Assembly (NCBI RefSeq): GCF_002953195.1
Contig: NZ_CP026377.1
Coordinates: forward strand, 62,001 to 126,000
Direction of reading: 5' to 3'
DNA: 64,000 nucleotides
From: Mixta gaviniae
Lineage (GTDB): Bacteria; Pseudomonadota; Gammaproteobacteria; Enterobacterales; Enterobacteriaceae
In this document: piece after piece, positions 46,419 to 57,248 of the stretch
Layout: each line of letters starts with the position of its first letter
Position numbering within the stretch: position 1 is the first letter of the stretch
Position numbers and translations under genes: made by a program
The notes under the pieces: generated by a model
The model's database searches: none
What the model was told of the DNA's origin: nothing
The model's input: the letters and a program-made list of their open reading frames with translations, nothing else

Positions 46419-46805
46419 ATGTACGCAAAACAGGGAACCCGCGCCTACGCCCAGGTCGATCTTCACAGCAGGCTGGCCGGTGCCACTCCGCATCAGCTGA
46501 TCGCCATGCTGTTTGAGGGCGCGCATAGCGCCATTGTTCGCGCGCGGCTCTATTTCGAAAACGGCAATATCGCCAAACGCGGCGAAATGATCTCTAAGGC
46601 GATCAATATTATTGATAACGGGCTGCGGTCGGCGCTGGATCATGAAAAGGGCAAAGAGATTGCCCGCGATCTCGACGCGCTTTACCGCTATATGTCACGC
46701 ACCCTGTTACAGGCGAATTTAAATAACGATCCCGCATCGTTAGCGCATGTTGATGAGATATTAATGACCATCGCTGAAACATGGAAAGAAATCGAACCAC
46801 GTTAA
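46419..46805 (+). CDS. fliS: Flagellin export chaperone FliS
   Basis: The 128-residue helical chaperone binds the FliC C-terminus before export. It begins MYAKQGTRAYAQVDLHSRLA and has QLIAMLFEGAHSAIVRARLY, KAINIIDNGLRSALD and YMSRTLLQANLNNDP. The ATG at 46419 has GGAG eight bases upstream; a start at 46407 would place the start codon inside that binding site. Confidence 0.96.
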   Translation: MYAKQGTRAYAQVDLHSRLAGATPHQLIAMLFEGAHSAIVRARLYFENGNIAKRGEMISKAINIIDNGLRSALDHEKGKEIARDLDALYRYMSRTLLQANLNNDPASLAHVDEILMTIAETWKEIEPR

Positions 46806-46818
46806 ACACGGGCATGTT

Positions 46819-47157
46819 ATGAATAAATCGCTAAATAAAGACTACACCGCTCTTTATCAAATAAACCAGGCCATGTTGATGATGGCCAGAGAGGGCGAAT
46901 GGGAGGGTTTCGTCACGCTGGCGGCAGATTACATCATTAATTTAGGCGTCGCGCTGGAGCAGATCCCGGAAACGCTTTCCGATGAAGAGAGGGCGGCGTT
47001 CGGCAGCCTGTTAATGACGCTGCAGAGCAACGAAGCGGAAATCAGCCGCGCGCTGGAAGCGCGGCTCGATTTGTTAAAAAAAGGTATGACCTCGCTGCGT
47101 CATGGAAAAAAATGCAGCCAGGCCTACTCCAGCCAGGTTATTTCGCCGTTCCGGTAA
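46819..47157 (+). CDS. fliT: Flagellar export chaperone FliT
   Basis: The 112-residue helical protein follows fliS by 13 bases in the usual fliDST order. FliT binds FliD and also inhibits FlhDC. Sequence features are weak (a helical core around LYQINQAMLMMAREGEWEGF and long helices to the end), so order is the main evidence. Confidence 0.9.
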   Translation: MNKSLNKDYTALYQINQAMLMMAREGEWEGFVTLAADYIINLGVALEQIPETLSDEERAAFGSLLMTLQSNEAEISRALEARLDLLKKGMTSLRHGKKCSQAYSSQVISPFR

Positions 47158-47171
47158 CGGCGCCAACGCTT

Positions 47172-47239
47172 AACCGATCGGCCCGCCCCGCCCGTTATTC
47201 TCTTCGCCGATGCGCCGGTAGCGCTTTATCCGATCGGTT
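47172..47239. repeat. Inverted repeat between convergent fliT and flhE
   Basis: AACCGATCGG (47172-47181) and CCGATCGGTT (47230-47239) are perfect 10-bp inverted copies separated by 48 bp. Each arm contains the palindrome CCGATCGG. The right arm ends one base before the flhE stop codon. Confidence 0.6.
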
Positions 47240-47240
47240 C

Positions 47241-47648
47241 TCACCAGCGATAGTTTACCGTCACCTGGCTACTGACTACCTGCACCGGCGGGCTGAGCGG
47301 CCCGAACGCATTGACCGCATAGACAAAGCGCAGCGTCTCGCCGGGCGCGAAAGGCAGCGGCGCCGCCTGCTGTCCCGCCAGCCGATGCAGACGGAGACAG
47401 GCACTGACGCCGCACAGCTTGATCGTCAGCCCTGGCGGCGCGGGCGCAAGCAGCGTGATGCGCCAGTCGATGCGTCTGATTGCCGCGTTGGGCGGCAGCG
47501 GCGCGGCAGGGCGCAGCGGCGGCCCGGCATAGCTCTGCTGGCCCGCGCTCAGCTGCGGTCCGCCGACCTTGCCGCTCCAGGCGCCGTGTGCGCCCGGCGC
47601 CGTCAGCGGGACGCCGGTCAGTAGCGCGGCGATCAGCATCCTCTTCAC
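47241..47648 (-). CDS. flhE: Flagellar protein FlhE
   Basis: The 135-residue periplasmic protein has a signal peptide and ends with VQVVSSQVTVNYRW, close to the family C-terminus, with two cysteines in IKLCGVSACLRL as in E. coli FlhE. FlhE limits proton leakage through the flagellar export gate. The GTG at 47648 overlaps the flhA stop (GTGA), follows a GGGGG stretch, and supplies the basic n-region MKRM; the ATG at 47639 would leave no basic residue. It is the last gene of cheRBYZ-flhBAE. Confidence 0.88.
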   Translation of the reverse strand: MKRMLIAALLTGVPLTAPGAHGAWSGKVGGPQLSAGQQSYAGPPLRPAAPLPPNAAIRRIDWRITLLAPAPPGLTIKLCGVSACLRLHRLAGQQAAPLPFAPGETLRFVYAVNAFGPLSPPVQVVSSQVTVNYRW

Positions 47649-49753
47649 CCTTGTCCCCCAATCACACAGGTCATACGCACGGTGCGGCTGTGGTTCAGCT
47701 CCAGATTGGAGATCACCGCCAGCTGCGGGAAAACGCGGCGCAGAAAGCGGGAGAGCATCAGCCGCAGCGGCTGGTTTACCAGCAACACCGGCGGCGCGTC
47801 GAACGCCTCCTGCTGCTGAATCGCTTTTTCCGTCTGGGCGATCAGCGTTTCCGCAATCCCCGGCTCGATGGCGCTGCCGTTCTGAATCGCCTGAATCAAC
47901 AGCCGCTCCAGATCGACATCCAGGCCGATCACCTGAATCTCCGGGCGGCTCTGGAACCACTGCTGCGTAATGGCGCGCCCCAGGCGAATGCGCACCTGGG
48001 CCGTCAGCTCGTCGGCATCGCTCTGCGCCGGCGCGAACTCGGCCAGCGTATCGATAATGGTGCGCATATCGCGGATGGACACCCGCTCCGCCAGCAGGTT
48101 TTGCAGCACTTTATGAAACGTGGTGAGCGAGATAACCGCGGGAATAAAATCGTCGACCAGCTTCGGCATCTCTTTGCTGACCTGATCCAGCAGCAGCTGC
48201 GTCTCCTGGCGGCTGAACAGTTCATCGGTATGCAGGCCGATCAGGTGGTTGAGATGGGTCGCCACTACCGAGCTGGGATCGACCACGGTATAGCCCTGAA
48301 TCGCCGCCTGCTCACGCAGCACATCGTCAATCCAGATTGCCGGCAGGCCGAACGCGGGCTCCTGACAGGGCTGGCCCGCCAGCTCCCCCTCCGCGCAGCC
48401 GGGATCGATCGCCATCCAGCGCTCCGGCTGGATCTCGCCACGGCCAATCTCTACCCCTTTCAACAGGATGCGGTAGTCGCCGGGCGCCAGATCAAGGTTG
48501 TCGCGGATATGCACCGGCGGCGGCAGAAAGCCCATATCCTGGGAGAATTTTTTTCGAATGCCGCGAATGCGCGCCAGCAGCTGGCCATCCTGCGCGCTGT
48601 CTACCAGCGGGATCAACCGATAGCCCACCTCCAGCCCCAGCACATCCTCCAGCTGAATATCGGACCAGGAGGCCTCCACCGCCTGTGCCGCTTCCGCTTT
48701 GGCTTTCGCCGCCTCGCGGTCAGCCTTGCCGCTCACCGGGCCACCGGGAAGCGCGGCCTGCATCTCGCGGCCGCGCAGCCACCAGGCGCCGCCGAGCAGG
48801 GCGGCGGTAAACAGCAGGAACACCAGGTTCGGCATGCCGGGGATCATGCCGAGCAGACCGATAACGCCCGCCGCCAGCAGCATCACGCGCGGGTTATTCA
48901 GCAGCTGGCTGACCATCTGCTCGCCGACATCCTGCTCGGTAGAGACGCGGGTGACGATCACCCCGGCGGCAGTAGAGATAATCAGCGCCGGGATCTGCGC
49001 CACCAGCCCGTCGCCGATGGTCAGCAGCGTGTAGGCTTCGCCCGCCTCGGCGAACGACATATTGTGCTGCAACATACCGATCATCAGGCCGCCGATAATG
49101 TTGATGGCCATGATCAGCAGGCCGGCGATGGCGTCGCCGCGCACAAACTTGCTGGCACCGTCCATCGAGCCGTAGAAGTCCGATTCCTGCGTCACTTCGT
49201 TACGGCGCCGCTTCGCCTCCTCTTCGCCGATCAGCCCGGCGTTGAGATCGGCGTCAATCGCCATCTGCTTGCCCGGCATGCCATCCAGCACGAAGCGTGC
49301 GCCCACCTCGGCGATGCGTCCGGCGCCTTTGGTGATCACCATAAAGTTAATGATGATGAGGATGGCGAATACCACGATGCCGATGGCGAAGTTGCCGCCC
49401 ACCAGAAAGTGGCCGAATGCCTCCACCACCTTGCCCGCCGCGCCGGCGCCGGTATGCCCCTCCAGCAAAATTACGCGCGTCGAAGCGATATTCAGCGCCA
49501 GGCGCAGCAGCGTGGAGAACAGCAACACGGTGGGAAAGGCGGAAAATTCCAGCGTCTTTTGGGTGAACATCGCCACCATCAATATCATCAGCGACAGCAC
49601 GATATTGAAGGTGAACAGCAGATCCAGCAGAAAAGCCGGCAGCGGCAGCACCATCATCGCCAGGATCAGCATAATTAACACCGGGCCGGCCAGAATCTGC
49701 CACTGCGTATCTTTCATCTGCGGCAGGCGTAGTTTGCTGGCGAAATTAGACAT
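47645..49753 (-). CDS. flhA: Flagellar export apparatus protein FlhA
   Basis: The 702-residue export gate protein has about eight membrane helices in its first half and a large cytoplasmic nonamer-forming domain. The FHIPEP signature region is clear: GRIAEVGARFVLDGMPGKQM followed by AIDADLNAGLIGEEEAKRRR. Start and stop overlap flhB (TAATG) and flhE (GTGA), so translation is coupled. Confidence 0.97.
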   Translation of the reverse strand: MSNFASKLRLPQMKDTQWQILAGPVLIMLILAMMVLPLPAFLLDLLFTFNIVLSLMILMVAMFTQKTLEFSAFPTVLLFSTLLRLALNIASTRVILLEGHTGAGAAGKVVEAFGHFLVGGNFAIGIVVFAILIIINFMVITKGAGRIAEVGARFVLDGMPGKQMAIDADLNAGLIGEEEAKRRRNEVTQESDFYGSMDGASKFVRGDAIAGLLIMAINIIGGLMIGMLQHNMSFAEAGEAYTLLTIGDGLVAQIPALIISTAAGVIVTRVSTEQDVGEQMVSQLLNNPRVMLLAAGVIGLLGMIPGMPNLVFLLFTAALLGGAWWLRGREMQAALPGGPVSGKADREAAKAKAEAAQAVEASWSDIQLEDVLGLEVGYRLIPLVDSAQDGQLLARIRGIRKKFSQDMGFLPPPVHIRDNLDLAPGDYRILLKGVEIGRGEIQPERWMAIDPGCAEGELAGQPCQEPAFGLPAIWIDDVLREQAAIQGYTVVDPSSVVATHLNHLIGLHTDELFSRQETQLLLDQVSKEMPKLVDDFIPAVISLTTFHKVLQNLLAERVSIRDMRTIIDTLAEFAPAQSDADELTAQVRIRLGRAITQQWFQSRPEIQVIGLDVDLERLLIQAIQNGSAIEPGIAETLIAQTEKAIQQQEAFDAPPVLLVNQPLRLMLSRFLRRVFPQLAVISNLELNHSRTVRMTCVIGGQG

Positions 49754-50898
49754 TACTCTTGACTCTCAGGATTGAAATCCAGCGCGGCGGGCACCGGAAG
49801 GTGGACAGGTTTTTTCGGTTGCAGGCCGCCTGCGTGGCGCCAGCGGCGCAGGCTGTAAACCCAGGCAAGCACTTCCGCCACCGCGCCGTACAGCGCGGCG
49901 GGGATCGGCGCGTTCAGTTCGCAGTGGCGGTAGAGCGCGCGCGCCAGCGGCGGCGCCTGCAGCATCGGAATGTTATGCAGCTCGCCCGCCGCGCGAATGC
50001 GCAGCGCGGTTTCGCCGGCACCTTTGGCCAGTAAAATCGGTGCGGACATCGCGCCCTCCCGGTAGCGCAGCGCCACCGAATAGTGGGTGGGGTTGTTGAT
50101 AATCACATCGGCGTTCGGCAGCTCCGCCATCATGCGGCGGTTAGCGGCCGCACGCTGCAGCTGCCGGATGCGCGCTTTGATATGGGGATCGCCCTCATGC
50201 TGCTTATGCTCGTCGCGGATCTCCTGGCGGCTCATGCGCAGCTTCTTCAGGTTGCTGAAGAGCTGCCAGAAGACGTCGTACCCCACCATCGGGATCAGCG
50301 ACAGGATCACCATCAGCAGGCAGCCCATGATCAGACGGGCGAAGTTGCGCAGCGCGACATAGAGCGGCTGGCTCGCCAGATGGAGGAATTCCTGCCGATG
50401 AACATAGAGATAGAGCGCGCAAACGGCGCCCACCAGCGTCACTTTCAGCAGCCCCTTCAGCAGCTCAGAAACCACCTGCGCGGAAAAAAGCCGCTTAAAG
50501 CCGGAAACCGGCGACAGACGTTTGATATCCAGCTTCAGCGACTTGCCGCCAAGATGCAGGCCGCCCAGCAGCATCGGCGTGGCGACGGCGGTGAGAAACA
50601 ACCCGGGCAGCAGCAGCAGCAGCGCGCGCGCCGCCTGGCCGCCCAGCTGGCGCAGCCGGTAAAACAGCAGCGCGCTCTCCTGCGCCAGCAGAGCGTCGAA
50701 GCTCAGGCCGTCATGCAACAGCTGGGTAAGATGGCGCACCAGATCGCCCCCGCCAGCCAGCATCAGCGACCAGCCGACCAGCAGCATCAGCACCGATGTC
50801 AGCTCTTTCGAGCGTGGGATCTGCCCCTCTTTACGCGCCTTCTCTCGCCGGTAGGGCGTGGGGTCTTCGGTCTTTTCTACATCGCTCTCTTCTGACAT
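49753..50898 (-). CDS. flhB: Flagellar export switch protein FlhB
   Basis: The 381-residue protein has four membrane helices and a cytoplasmic domain with the autocleavage site NPTH in ADVIINNPTHYSVALRYREG. Cleavage there, together with FliK, switches export from hook to filament subunits. It begins MSEESDVEKTEDPTPYRREK, 24 bases after cheZ. Confidence 0.97.
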   Translation of the reverse strand: MSEESDVEKTEDPTPYRREKARKEGQIPRSKELTSVLMLLVGWSLMLAGGGDLVRHLTQLLHDGLSFDALLAQESALLFYRLRQLGGQAARALLLLLPGLFLTAVATPMLLGGLHLGGKSLKLDIKRLSPVSGFKRLFSAQVVSELLKGLLKVTLVGAVCALYLYVHRQEFLHLASQPLYVALRNFARLIMGCLLMVILSLIPMVGYDVFWQLFSNLKKLRMSRQEIRDEHKQHEGDPHIKARIRQLQRAAANRRMMAELPNADVIINNPTHYSVALRYREGAMSAPILLAKGAGETALRIRAAGELHNIPMLQAPPLARALYRHCELNAPIPAALYGAVAEVLAWVYSLRRWRHAGGLQPKKPVHLPVPAALDFNPESQE

Positions 50899-50922
50899 CG
50901 GCGCCGATCCTCAGTGCTTCGC

Positions 50923-51567
50923 TTAAAAGCCGAGGCTCTCCAGCAGGTCGTCGACCTGGTCCTGCGAAGCAACCACGCCCGCTTTAGTGTGATCGAGCTG
51001 CGGGCCGTTTTTCAGGCTATCGCGATCCTCAGCGGCGGCGATCGGTTTTTCCGGCATGTTCTCCACCAGCACCTGGATCAGGCCGTGTTCGATCTCGGCG
51101 ATCAGATCCATCATCTTTTTAATCACCTGGCCGGTCAGATCCTGGAAATCCTGCGCCATCATGATTTCCATCAGCTGCTGGTTGGTCTGCTGCGCGATGG
51201 CGGGCGTCTGCCTTAAGAACTGACGCGTATCGTTCACCAGCTCGCGGGCGATCGGTAGCTCGACCGGCTCGGCGAACCAGTCGTCCCAGCGCGCCGTCAG
51301 CTGGTCGGCGGTGGCGTTTAATTCATCCTGCAACGGGCGCGCCACCTCCACGCAGGTCAGCACGCGGTCGGCGGCCTGCGACGTCTTGTTCACCACGTAG
51401 CTCAGACGGTCGCGCGCATCCGGTATCGCCTCCGCCACGTCCATGATGGCGCGATCGAGACTCAGGTTATTCAGGCTGACGCGCAGCTGGCGTGCCAGCT
51501 GACCAATTTGCGAAAAGATAACCTTCAGGTTATCGGCTGACTGTGTGTTCTTTGACTCAGCGTCCAT
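50923..51567 (-). CDS. cheZ: Chemotaxis phosphatase CheZ
   Basis: The 214-residue protein dephosphorylates CheY-P. The catalytic glutamine is in [18 protein letters not shown], and the C-terminal CheY-binding peptide is [14 protein letters not shown]. It follows cheY by four bases. Confidence 0.97.
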   Translation of the reverse strand: MDAESKNTQSADNLKVIFSQIGQLARQLRVSLNNLSLDRAIMDVAEAIPDARDRLSYVVNKTSQAADRVLTCVEVARPLQDELNATADQLTARWDDWFAEPVELPIARELVNDTRQFLRQTPAIAQQTNQQLMEIMMAQDFQDLTGQVIKKMMDLIAEIEHGLIQVLVENMPEKPIAAAEDRDSLKNGPQLDHTKAGVVASQDQVDDLLESLGF

Positions 51568-51571
51568 GCGT

Positions 51572-51961
51572 TTACCATCCCAGTTTTTCGAAAATCTTAT
51601 TCAGCTTCTCTTCCAGCGTGGCGGCGGTAAAAGGCTTCACGACGTAGCCGCTGGCGCCGGCCTGCGCCGCCGCAATGATGTTCTCTTTCTTCGCCTCCGC
51701 GGTGACCATCAGCACCGGAACGGCGCTGAGGCGCGCATCGTTACGGATCTCGTTCAGCAGCTGCAGCCCGTCCATGTTGGGCATATTCCAGTCGCTGATA
51801 ACGAAATCGACCGGCGACGCCTGCAGCTTAGCCAGCGCGTCGCTGCCATCTTCCGCTTCTTCGACGTTGTGGTAGCCGAGATCTTTTAAAAGATTGCGCA
51901 CAATACGGCGCATCGTTGCGAAATCATCCACCACCAGAAAACGTAAGTTCTTGTCTGCCAT
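51572..51961 (-). CDS. cheY: Chemotaxis response regulator CheY
   Basis: The 129-residue single-domain receiver has Asp12, Asp13 and the phospho-accepting Asp57 ([11 protein letters not shown]), with Thr87 and Lys109 regions intact ([20 protein letters not shown]). It carries the signal from CheA to FliM. Confidence 0.98.
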   Translation of the reverse strand: MADKNLRFLVVDDFATMRRIVRNLLKDLGYHNVEEAEDGSDALAKLQASPVDFVISDWNMPNMDGLQLLNEIRNDARLSAVPVLMVTAEAKKENIIAAAQAGASGYVVKPFTAATLEEKLNKIFEKLGW

Positions 51962-52019
51962 TTTGCTTATCAGTCCGTATTGAAAGTGAAATAACCGCCC
52001 CGGTTATGAAGAAGCGGCG

Positions 52020-53066
52020 TCAGATGCGCCGCGCCTGACCGACGACATTGCTGAGAATGCGCTGGCTCATCTGGTCGAGATCGACAATCTCATCCACGCC
52101 GTCGATCGCTACCGCCTCGCGCGGCATGCCGTACACCACGCAGGTTTTCTCGCTCTGCGCCAGAGTGCGCCCGCCCGCCTGCCGCATCGCCAGCAGCCCC
52201 TGCGCGCCATCGTGCCCCATGCCGGTCAGAATGGCGCCCACCGCATTGCTGCCGGCAGATTTCGCCACCGAGTGAAACAGCAGATCGACGGAGGGGCAGT
52301 GGCGGTTAACCGGTGGCCGATCGTTGAGTTGCGCGTGGTAGTTGGCGCCGCTGCGCGCCAGCTCAAGATGGCGGCCGCCCGGCGCAATATAGGCGTGGCC
52401 GGGCAGCACCCGATCGCCATCTTCCGCCTCTTTCACCGCGATCTGGCAGATCTTGTTCAGGCGATCGGCAAAGGATCGGGTAAAGCCGGCGGGCATGTGC
52501 TGGGTAATCACAATGCCCGGACAGTTCAGCGGCATAGCGATCAGCACCTGACGCAATGCCTCGGTGCCGCCGGTCGACGAGCCAATGGCGATGATTTTCT
52601 CGCTGCCGACCAGCGGCCCGCCGCTGAGACGGGCAACCGGCGTTGCGCTGTGGCGCGGAAAATTGCGCACCCGCGACGCCATGCGGATTTTCTCGGCGAT
52701 CAGCTCGCTGTACTGCAGCATGCCCTCGCGCAGGCCCATCTGCGGCTTGGTGATAAAGTCGATCGCCCCCAGCTCCAGCGCGTTCAGCGTAATTTCCGAC
52801 CCTTTTTGCGTCAGCGAGGAGACCATGATCACTGGCATCGGGCGCAGGCGCATCAGGCGTTCGAGAAAGTCCAGCCCGTCCATGCGCGGCATCTCCACAT
52901 CCAGCGTCAGCACATCGGGCGAAAAGCGCTTAATCAAATCACGAGCGATCAGCGGATCCGGCGCGGTCGCCACCATCTCCATATCTGGCTGATGGTTGAC
53001 GATATGGGTCATGATGCTGCGTATTAACGCGGAGTCATCCACGCAAAGTACCCTGATTTTATTCAT
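52020..53066 (-). CDS. cheB: Chemotaxis methylesterase/response regulator CheB
   Basis: The 348-residue protein has a receiver domain ([20 protein letters not shown], phospho-accepting Asp in [12 protein letters not shown]) and a methylesterase domain with the catalytic triad regions [26 protein letters not shown] and [10 protein letters not shown]. The ATG at 53066 overlaps the cheR TGA (ATGA); the longer frame upstream lies over cheR and is not real. Confidence 0.97.
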   Translation of the reverse strand: MNKIRVLCVDDSALIRSIMTHIVNHQPDMEMVATAPDPLIARDLIKRFSPDVLTLDVEMPRMDGLDFLERLMRLRPMPVIMVSSLTQKGSEITLNALELGAIDFITKPQMGLREGMLQYSELIAEKIRMASRVRNFPRHSATPVARLSGGPLVGSEKIIAIGSSTGGTEALRQVLIAMPLNCPGIVITQHMPAGFTRSFADRLNKICQIAVKEAEDGDRVLPGHAYIAPGGRHLELARSGANYHAQLNDRPPVNRHCPSVDLLFHSVAKSAGSNAVGAILTGMGHDGAQGLLAMRQAGGRTLAQSEKTCVVYGMPREAVAIDGVDEIVDLDQMSQRILSNVVGQARRI

Positions 53067-53905
53067 CCTCTCTCCCCGGCCAGGCTGTAAACCGACTGGC
53101 CGCGCAGGCGAAACGGCCCGTTCATGTTGCTGAAATTTTCGGAATGGCCGACAAACAGCAGGCCGCCTGGCTTCAGCATTTTTGCAAAGCGCCGCAGCAG
53201 CTGATGCTGAGTACGCTGATCGAAATAAATCATCACATTGCGGCAGAAAATGGCGTCGAAGGGCGCCGGTACGCGCCACTCCGGCGCCAGCAAATTGAGC
53301 TGCTGATAGTGGATGGTATTGAGCAGCGCCGGTTTCGCTTTCACCTGATCCCGTTGCGCGCCGGTGCCGCGCAGGAACCAGGCGCGCTTCTGCTCCGGCG
53401 TCAGCGCGCTGATATCCTCGTGGCGATAGATGCCCTTCGCCGCTTTGGTCAACACGTCGGTATCGATATCCGTCGCCCAGATGCGCGGTCCGCCGACGCT
53501 GGCGCCCAGCGCCTCATTCAGCGTAATGGCTATGGAGCAGGGCTCTTCGCCGGTCGAGGCGGCGGTACACCAGACGCTGTACTCTTTCTGGCGCGCGCTG
53601 GCATGTTCGGCCAGTACGGGAAAGTGATAGGCTTCCCGGAAAAACGAGGTCAGGTTCGTCGTCAGGGCGTTGATAAACTGCTGCCACTCGGCGCTGACCG
53701 GATCCGACTCCAGCAGGCTCAGGTAGGCCGCAAAGGTTTTCAGCCCCAGCTGACGCAGGCGCCGGGCGAGACGGTTATAGACCATGTCGCGTTTCTGATG
53801 ATTCAGCACGATGCCCGCCCGGAGATAAATTAACGCGCTGATTTTTTCTAATTCCGCCTCGGTCAGAACGAGTCCATTCTGTTTATTGAGATGTGTGCTA
53901 TTCAA
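53063..53905 (-). CDS. cheR: Chemotaxis methyltransferase CheR
   Basis: The 280-residue SAM-dependent enzyme methylates receptor glutamates. It has the N-terminal helical domain ([20 protein letters not shown]), the SAM site [17 protein letters not shown], and [18 protein letters not shown]. Both chemoreceptors in this window end in a xWxxF tail that CheR binds. It heads cheRBYZ-flhBAE; no tar or tap precedes it. Confidence 0.97.
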   Translation of the reverse strand: MNSTHLNKQNGLVLTEAELEKISALIYLRAGIVLNHQKRDMVYNRLARRLRQLGLKTFAAYLSLLESDPVSAEWQQFINALTTNLTSFFREAYHFPVLAEHASARQKEYSVWCTAASTGEEPCSIAITLNEALGASVGGPRIWATDIDTDVLTKAAKGIYRHEDISALTPEQKRAWFLRGTGAQRDQVKAKPALLNTIHYQQLNLLAPEWRVPAPFDAIFCRNVMIYFDQRTQHQLLRRFAKMLKPGGLLFVGHSENFSNMNGPFRLRGQSVYSLAGERG

Positions 53906-53985
53906 ATTACGGGTTTCACTTATCGCGTTTCGCTGATAGATCGGGCGACGCCGTCTGAGCCGTCGCGCATCATCCGGGCCTGGGT

Positions 53986-54318
53986 TTACACAGAGAGATT
54001 CATTATTTCCTGATACGCGCTGACTAATTTATTGCGCACCTGTATGCCCAGATTTAACGCGACGGAAGATTTCTGCATCGAGACCATCACATCATTTAAA
54101 CCGATACCCGGCGCGCCGGAGAGATAATTCTCCGCCTGACTTTTCGCATGGGTTTGTAATTGGTTAATACTGTTAAGGCTATTAAGTAAAAGACCGGAAA
54201 ATGAGACAGTATCGTCATTATTTTGTCTGCCGCGCAGCGCCAGCCGCTGGCCCGATTCCGCTATTTGCTTCGCCTGGAACTGAATTTGATCCAGCACGCC
54301 CGTAGAGTTAACCGACAT
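53986..54318 (-). CDS. fliE: Flagellar hook-basal body adaptor FliE
   Basis: The 110-residue protein joins the MS ring to the rod: FSGLLLNSLNSINQLQTHAK, APGIGLNDVMVSMQKSSVAL and NLGIQVRNKLVSAYQEIMNL. It is divergent from fliF as in E. coli, with a 288-bp control region. Confidence 0.96.
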   Translation of the reverse strand: MSVNSTGVLDQIQFQAKQIAESGQRLALRGRQNNDDTVSFSGLLLNSLNSINQLQTHAKSQAENYLSGAPGIGLNDVMVSMQKSSVALNLGIQVRNKLVSAYQEIMNLSV

Positions 54319-54606
54319 AGCATTTCCTTATTAAATATGCTGATGCGCCTCAGCGCGGCACCAGATATTTCCCTTTTATTAACCTGTAATTACCAGGGAG
54401 AATACCATGTGCGCATCCTTGTGGAATAATGCGAAAAGCTGACAGAAGCTTTGACTTATTAGCAGTTAATATTTTTATTAAATGAAGGATAATATTTAAA
54501 AGGCGCAGTGCCGGTAAAAGGCAATGCGCCTGTTTTACTGGAGTTGGCGTGCTGATTAACGGCTATGGTGCAGATTGCATCATCTATTTTCAGGCAGGAT
54601 GACCGC

Positions 54607-56262
54607 ATGGATGCCAACAATAAGAGTAATAAGATTCACGCTTCTTTCACCCTAATGTCAGCTTTGGAACGCATGCGCGCCAATCCCAGATTTATTTTTA
54701 TGATTCTGGCGGCGGCCGCGATATCGGTAGTGATTGCGTTATTCTTCTGGGCCCGTTCTCCAGACTACCGCACCCTTTACAGCAATATCAGCGATGAAGA
54801 CGGCGGCGCCATCGTGGCGCAGCTGGCGCAGATGAACGTGCCCTATCGCTTTCAGGAGCATGGCGGGGCGATTATGGTGCCCGCCGATCGCGTTTATGAG
54901 GCGCGCCTGAAGCTGGCCCAACAGGGTCTGCCCCGCGGCGGCCAGGTCGGCTTCGAGCTGCTCGACCAGGAGAAATTCGGCCTCAGCCAGTTCAACGAGC
55001 AGATCAACTACCAGCGCGCGCTGGAAGGCGAGCTGGCGCGCACCATCGAAAAGCTCGGCCCGGTGAAGAGCGCGCGCGTGCATCTGGCGATGCCGAAGCA
55101 GACGCTGTTTGTTCGTGAGCAAAAATCCCCTTCCGCCTCCGTCACGCTGAACCTGAACGCAGGGCGCGCGCTCGATGCCGGACAGGTCAGCGCCATCAGC
55201 TGGCTGATCTCCAGCGCCGTGCCCGGCCTGAACGCCGATAACGTCACGCTGGTCGATCAGAACGGCAACCTGCTGACCCAGCGCGGCGATCGGGCGGTGC
55301 AGACCAGCCAGCTGAAATATATCAGTGAGATAGAGGCCGATTACCGTCAGCGCATTCAGGCGATCCTTGCGCCGGTGGTGGGCGCGGCGAACGTCAAAAC
55401 GCAGGTGACCGCGCAGATCGACTTCACCACGCACGAGCAGACGGCGGAGCAGTATCAGCCGAATGGCACGCCGGAAACCATGGCGGTGCGCAGCCGTCAC
55501 GCCAGCAGCAGCGAACAGGGTAATAAGACCGGGCCGGGCGGCGTGCCGGGCGCGCTAAGCAATCAGCCGCCGACGCCGGCCGCCGCGCCGCTGACCCAGC
55601 CGGCAGCAAACGCCGCGCAGGACGCGCAGAACACCGTGGCGACCGCCATCCCCTATCACCGCCAGAATGATGAAACCACCAACTACGAGCTGAACCGCAC
55701 GTTGACCCACACCAAACGCAGTGCGGGCGCCATCGAGCGGCTGTCGGTGGCGGTAGTGGTCAACTATCAGCCGGATGAGGAGGGCAAACCGGTCGCCCTG
55801 AGCCAGGCGCGCATGGAACAGATTCAGGCGCTGGTTAAAGAGGCGATGGGCTATTCCACGGCGCGCGGCGATACCCTTAACGTGGTCAACTCGCCGTTCA
55901 ACGACGCGCCGGCCGAGCCGGAAACGCCGTTCTGGCGCGAACCTGGCTTTATCGATCTGCTGATGTCGGCGGGCCGCTATCTGGCGGTAGCGCTGGTGGC
56001 GCTGCTGCTGTGGCGCAAGATGCTGCAGCCGTTCTGGATCAAGCATCAGCAGCTGGCGCTGCAGAAGCTGGAGCTGGAAAAAGAGGCGCGCCAGGCAGAA
56101 CTGAATGCGCAGCTGCGCAAGGCGGAAATGCGTGAGCAGGCCAAAGCGCAGCAGCGCGTGGAAACGGAGGTCAATATCCAGCAGCTGCGCAGCACCGCTG
56201 AGCAGGATCCGCAGGTTATCGCGCTGGTCATTCGCCGCTGGATGAATAAGGAGCAGTCCTGA
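54607..56262 (+). CDS. fliF: Flagellar MS-ring protein FliF
   Basis: The 551-residue protein has TM1 ([20 protein letters not shown]), ring-building domains ([57 protein letters not shown]), TM2 near residue 460 and a C-terminal FliG-binding tail. The ATG at 54607 (MDANNKSNK) has AGGA about eight bases upstream; the longer frame to 54565 lacks one. The TGA overlaps the fliG start. Confidence 0.97.
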   Translation: MDANNKSNKIHASFTLMSALERMRANPRFIFMILAAAAISVVIALFFWARSPDYRTLYSNISDEDGGAIVAQLAQMNVPYRFQEHGGAIMVPADRVYEARLKLAQQGLPRGGQVGFELLDQEKFGLSQFNEQINYQRALEGELARTIEKLGPVKSARVHLAMPKQTLFVREQKSPSASVTLNLNAGRALDAGQVSAISWLISSAVPGLNADNVTLVDQNGNLLTQRGDRAVQTSQLKYISEIEADYRQRIQAILAPVVGAANVKTQVTAQIDFTTHEQTAEQYQPNGTPETMAVRSRHASSSEQGNKTGPGGVPGALSNQPPTPAAAPLTQPAANAAQDAQNTVATAIPYHRQNDETTNYELNRTLTHTKRSAGAIERLSVAVVVNYQPDEEGKPVALSQARMEQIQALVKEAMGYSTARGDTLNVVNSPFNDAPAEPETPFWREPGFIDLLMSAGRYLAVALVALLLWRKMLQPFWIKHQQLALQKLELEKEARQAELNAQLRKAEMREQAKAQQRVETEVNIQQLRSTAEQDPQVIALVIRRWMNKEQS

Positions 56263-57248
56263 TGAACGCATGCGAAAAAAGCGCCGTGATTATGCTGACG
56301 CTCGGCGAAGAGCGCGCCGCCGAGGTGTTCCGTCACCTCAGCACCCATGAAGTGACACAGATCAGCGGCGCGATGGTCAGCATGAGCGGCTTTACCCATG
56401 AACAGCTGAGCGAGGCGCTGAAGGCGTTCCAGCGCGACGCCAGCGAGTTCGCCGCGCTGAATATCAATACCAACGACTATCTGCGCAACGTACTGGTGCA
56501 GGCGCTGGGCGAAGAGCGAGCCTCCAGCCTGCTGGAAGATCTGCTGGATACCCAGGGCAACAACAACGGCATCGAAACCCTGAACTTTATGGAGCCGCAG
56601 GCGGTATTCGAGCTGATCCACGAGGAGCATCCGCAAATTATCGCCACCATTCTGGTGCATCTGAAACGCGCCCAGGCAGCGGATGTGCTGACCCGTTTCG
56701 ACGATCGCGAGCGCAACGACATTATGCTGCGCATCGCCACCTTCGGCGGCGTACAGCCGGCGGCGCTGCAGGAGCTGACGGAAGTGCTGAATAATCTGCT
56801 GCATGGCCAGAACCTGAAGCGCAGCAAAATGGGCGGCGTGCGTCCGGCGGCTGAGATCCTCAACCTGATGAAATCGCAGCAGGAAGAGGCTGCGATCGAG
56901 GCGGTGCGCGAATTCGATCAGGAGCTGGCGCAGAAAATCATCGACGAGATGTTCCTGTTCGAAAACCTGCTGGATATCGAAGACCGCAGCATCCAGCGCA
57001 TCCTGCAGGATGTGGATAACGAAACGCTGATTGTGGCGCTAAAAGGGGCGGAACAGCCGCTGCGCGACAAGTTCTTCCGCAATATGTCGAAACGCCAGGC
57101 GGACATTATGCGCGAAGATCTCAACGTACGCGGGCCGGTGCGCATGTCGCAAGTCGAGGCAGAGCAGAAAAACATTCTGCAGGTGGTGCGCCGCTTAGCC
57201 GAGAGCGGCGAGGTCAATATCGGAGGCAGCGAAGATGTCTATGTCTGA
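56262..57248 (+). CDS. fliG: Flagellar motor switch protein FliG
   Basis: The 328-residue rotor protein begins [20 protein letters not shown], has the [20 protein letters not shown] middle domain, and the charged torque helix near [20 protein letters not shown]. It couples stator ion flow to rotation and sets direction with FliM/FliN. It overlaps fliF by one base and fliH by 14. Confidence 0.97.
   Translation: MNACEKSAVIMLTLGEERAAEVFRHLSTHEVTQISGAMVSMSGFTHEQLSEALKAFQRDASEFAALNINTNDYLRNVLVQALGEERASSLLEDLLDTQGNNNGIETLNFMEPQAVFELIHEEHPQIIATILVHLKRAQAADVLTRFDDRERNDIMLRIATFGGVQPAALQELTEVLNNLLHGQNLKRSKMGGVRPAAEILNLMKSQQEEAAIEAVREFDQELAQKIIDEMFLFENLLDIEDRSIQRILQDVDNETLIVALKGAEQPLRDKFFRNMSKRQADIMREDLNVRGPVRMSQVEAEQKNILQVVRRLAESGEVNIGGSEDVYV

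Noticed and set aside
47480..49678. Open frame of 732 codons opposite flhA
   Set aside because: It is antisense to an intact, highly conserved flhA and reflects codon bias in GC-rich DNA; its product is arginine/glutamine-rich low-complexity sequence.
52020..53279. Long N-terminal extension of cheB to 53279
   Set aside because: The extra 71 residues lie over cheR in another frame; the ATGA overlap at 53066 gives the normal CheB length.
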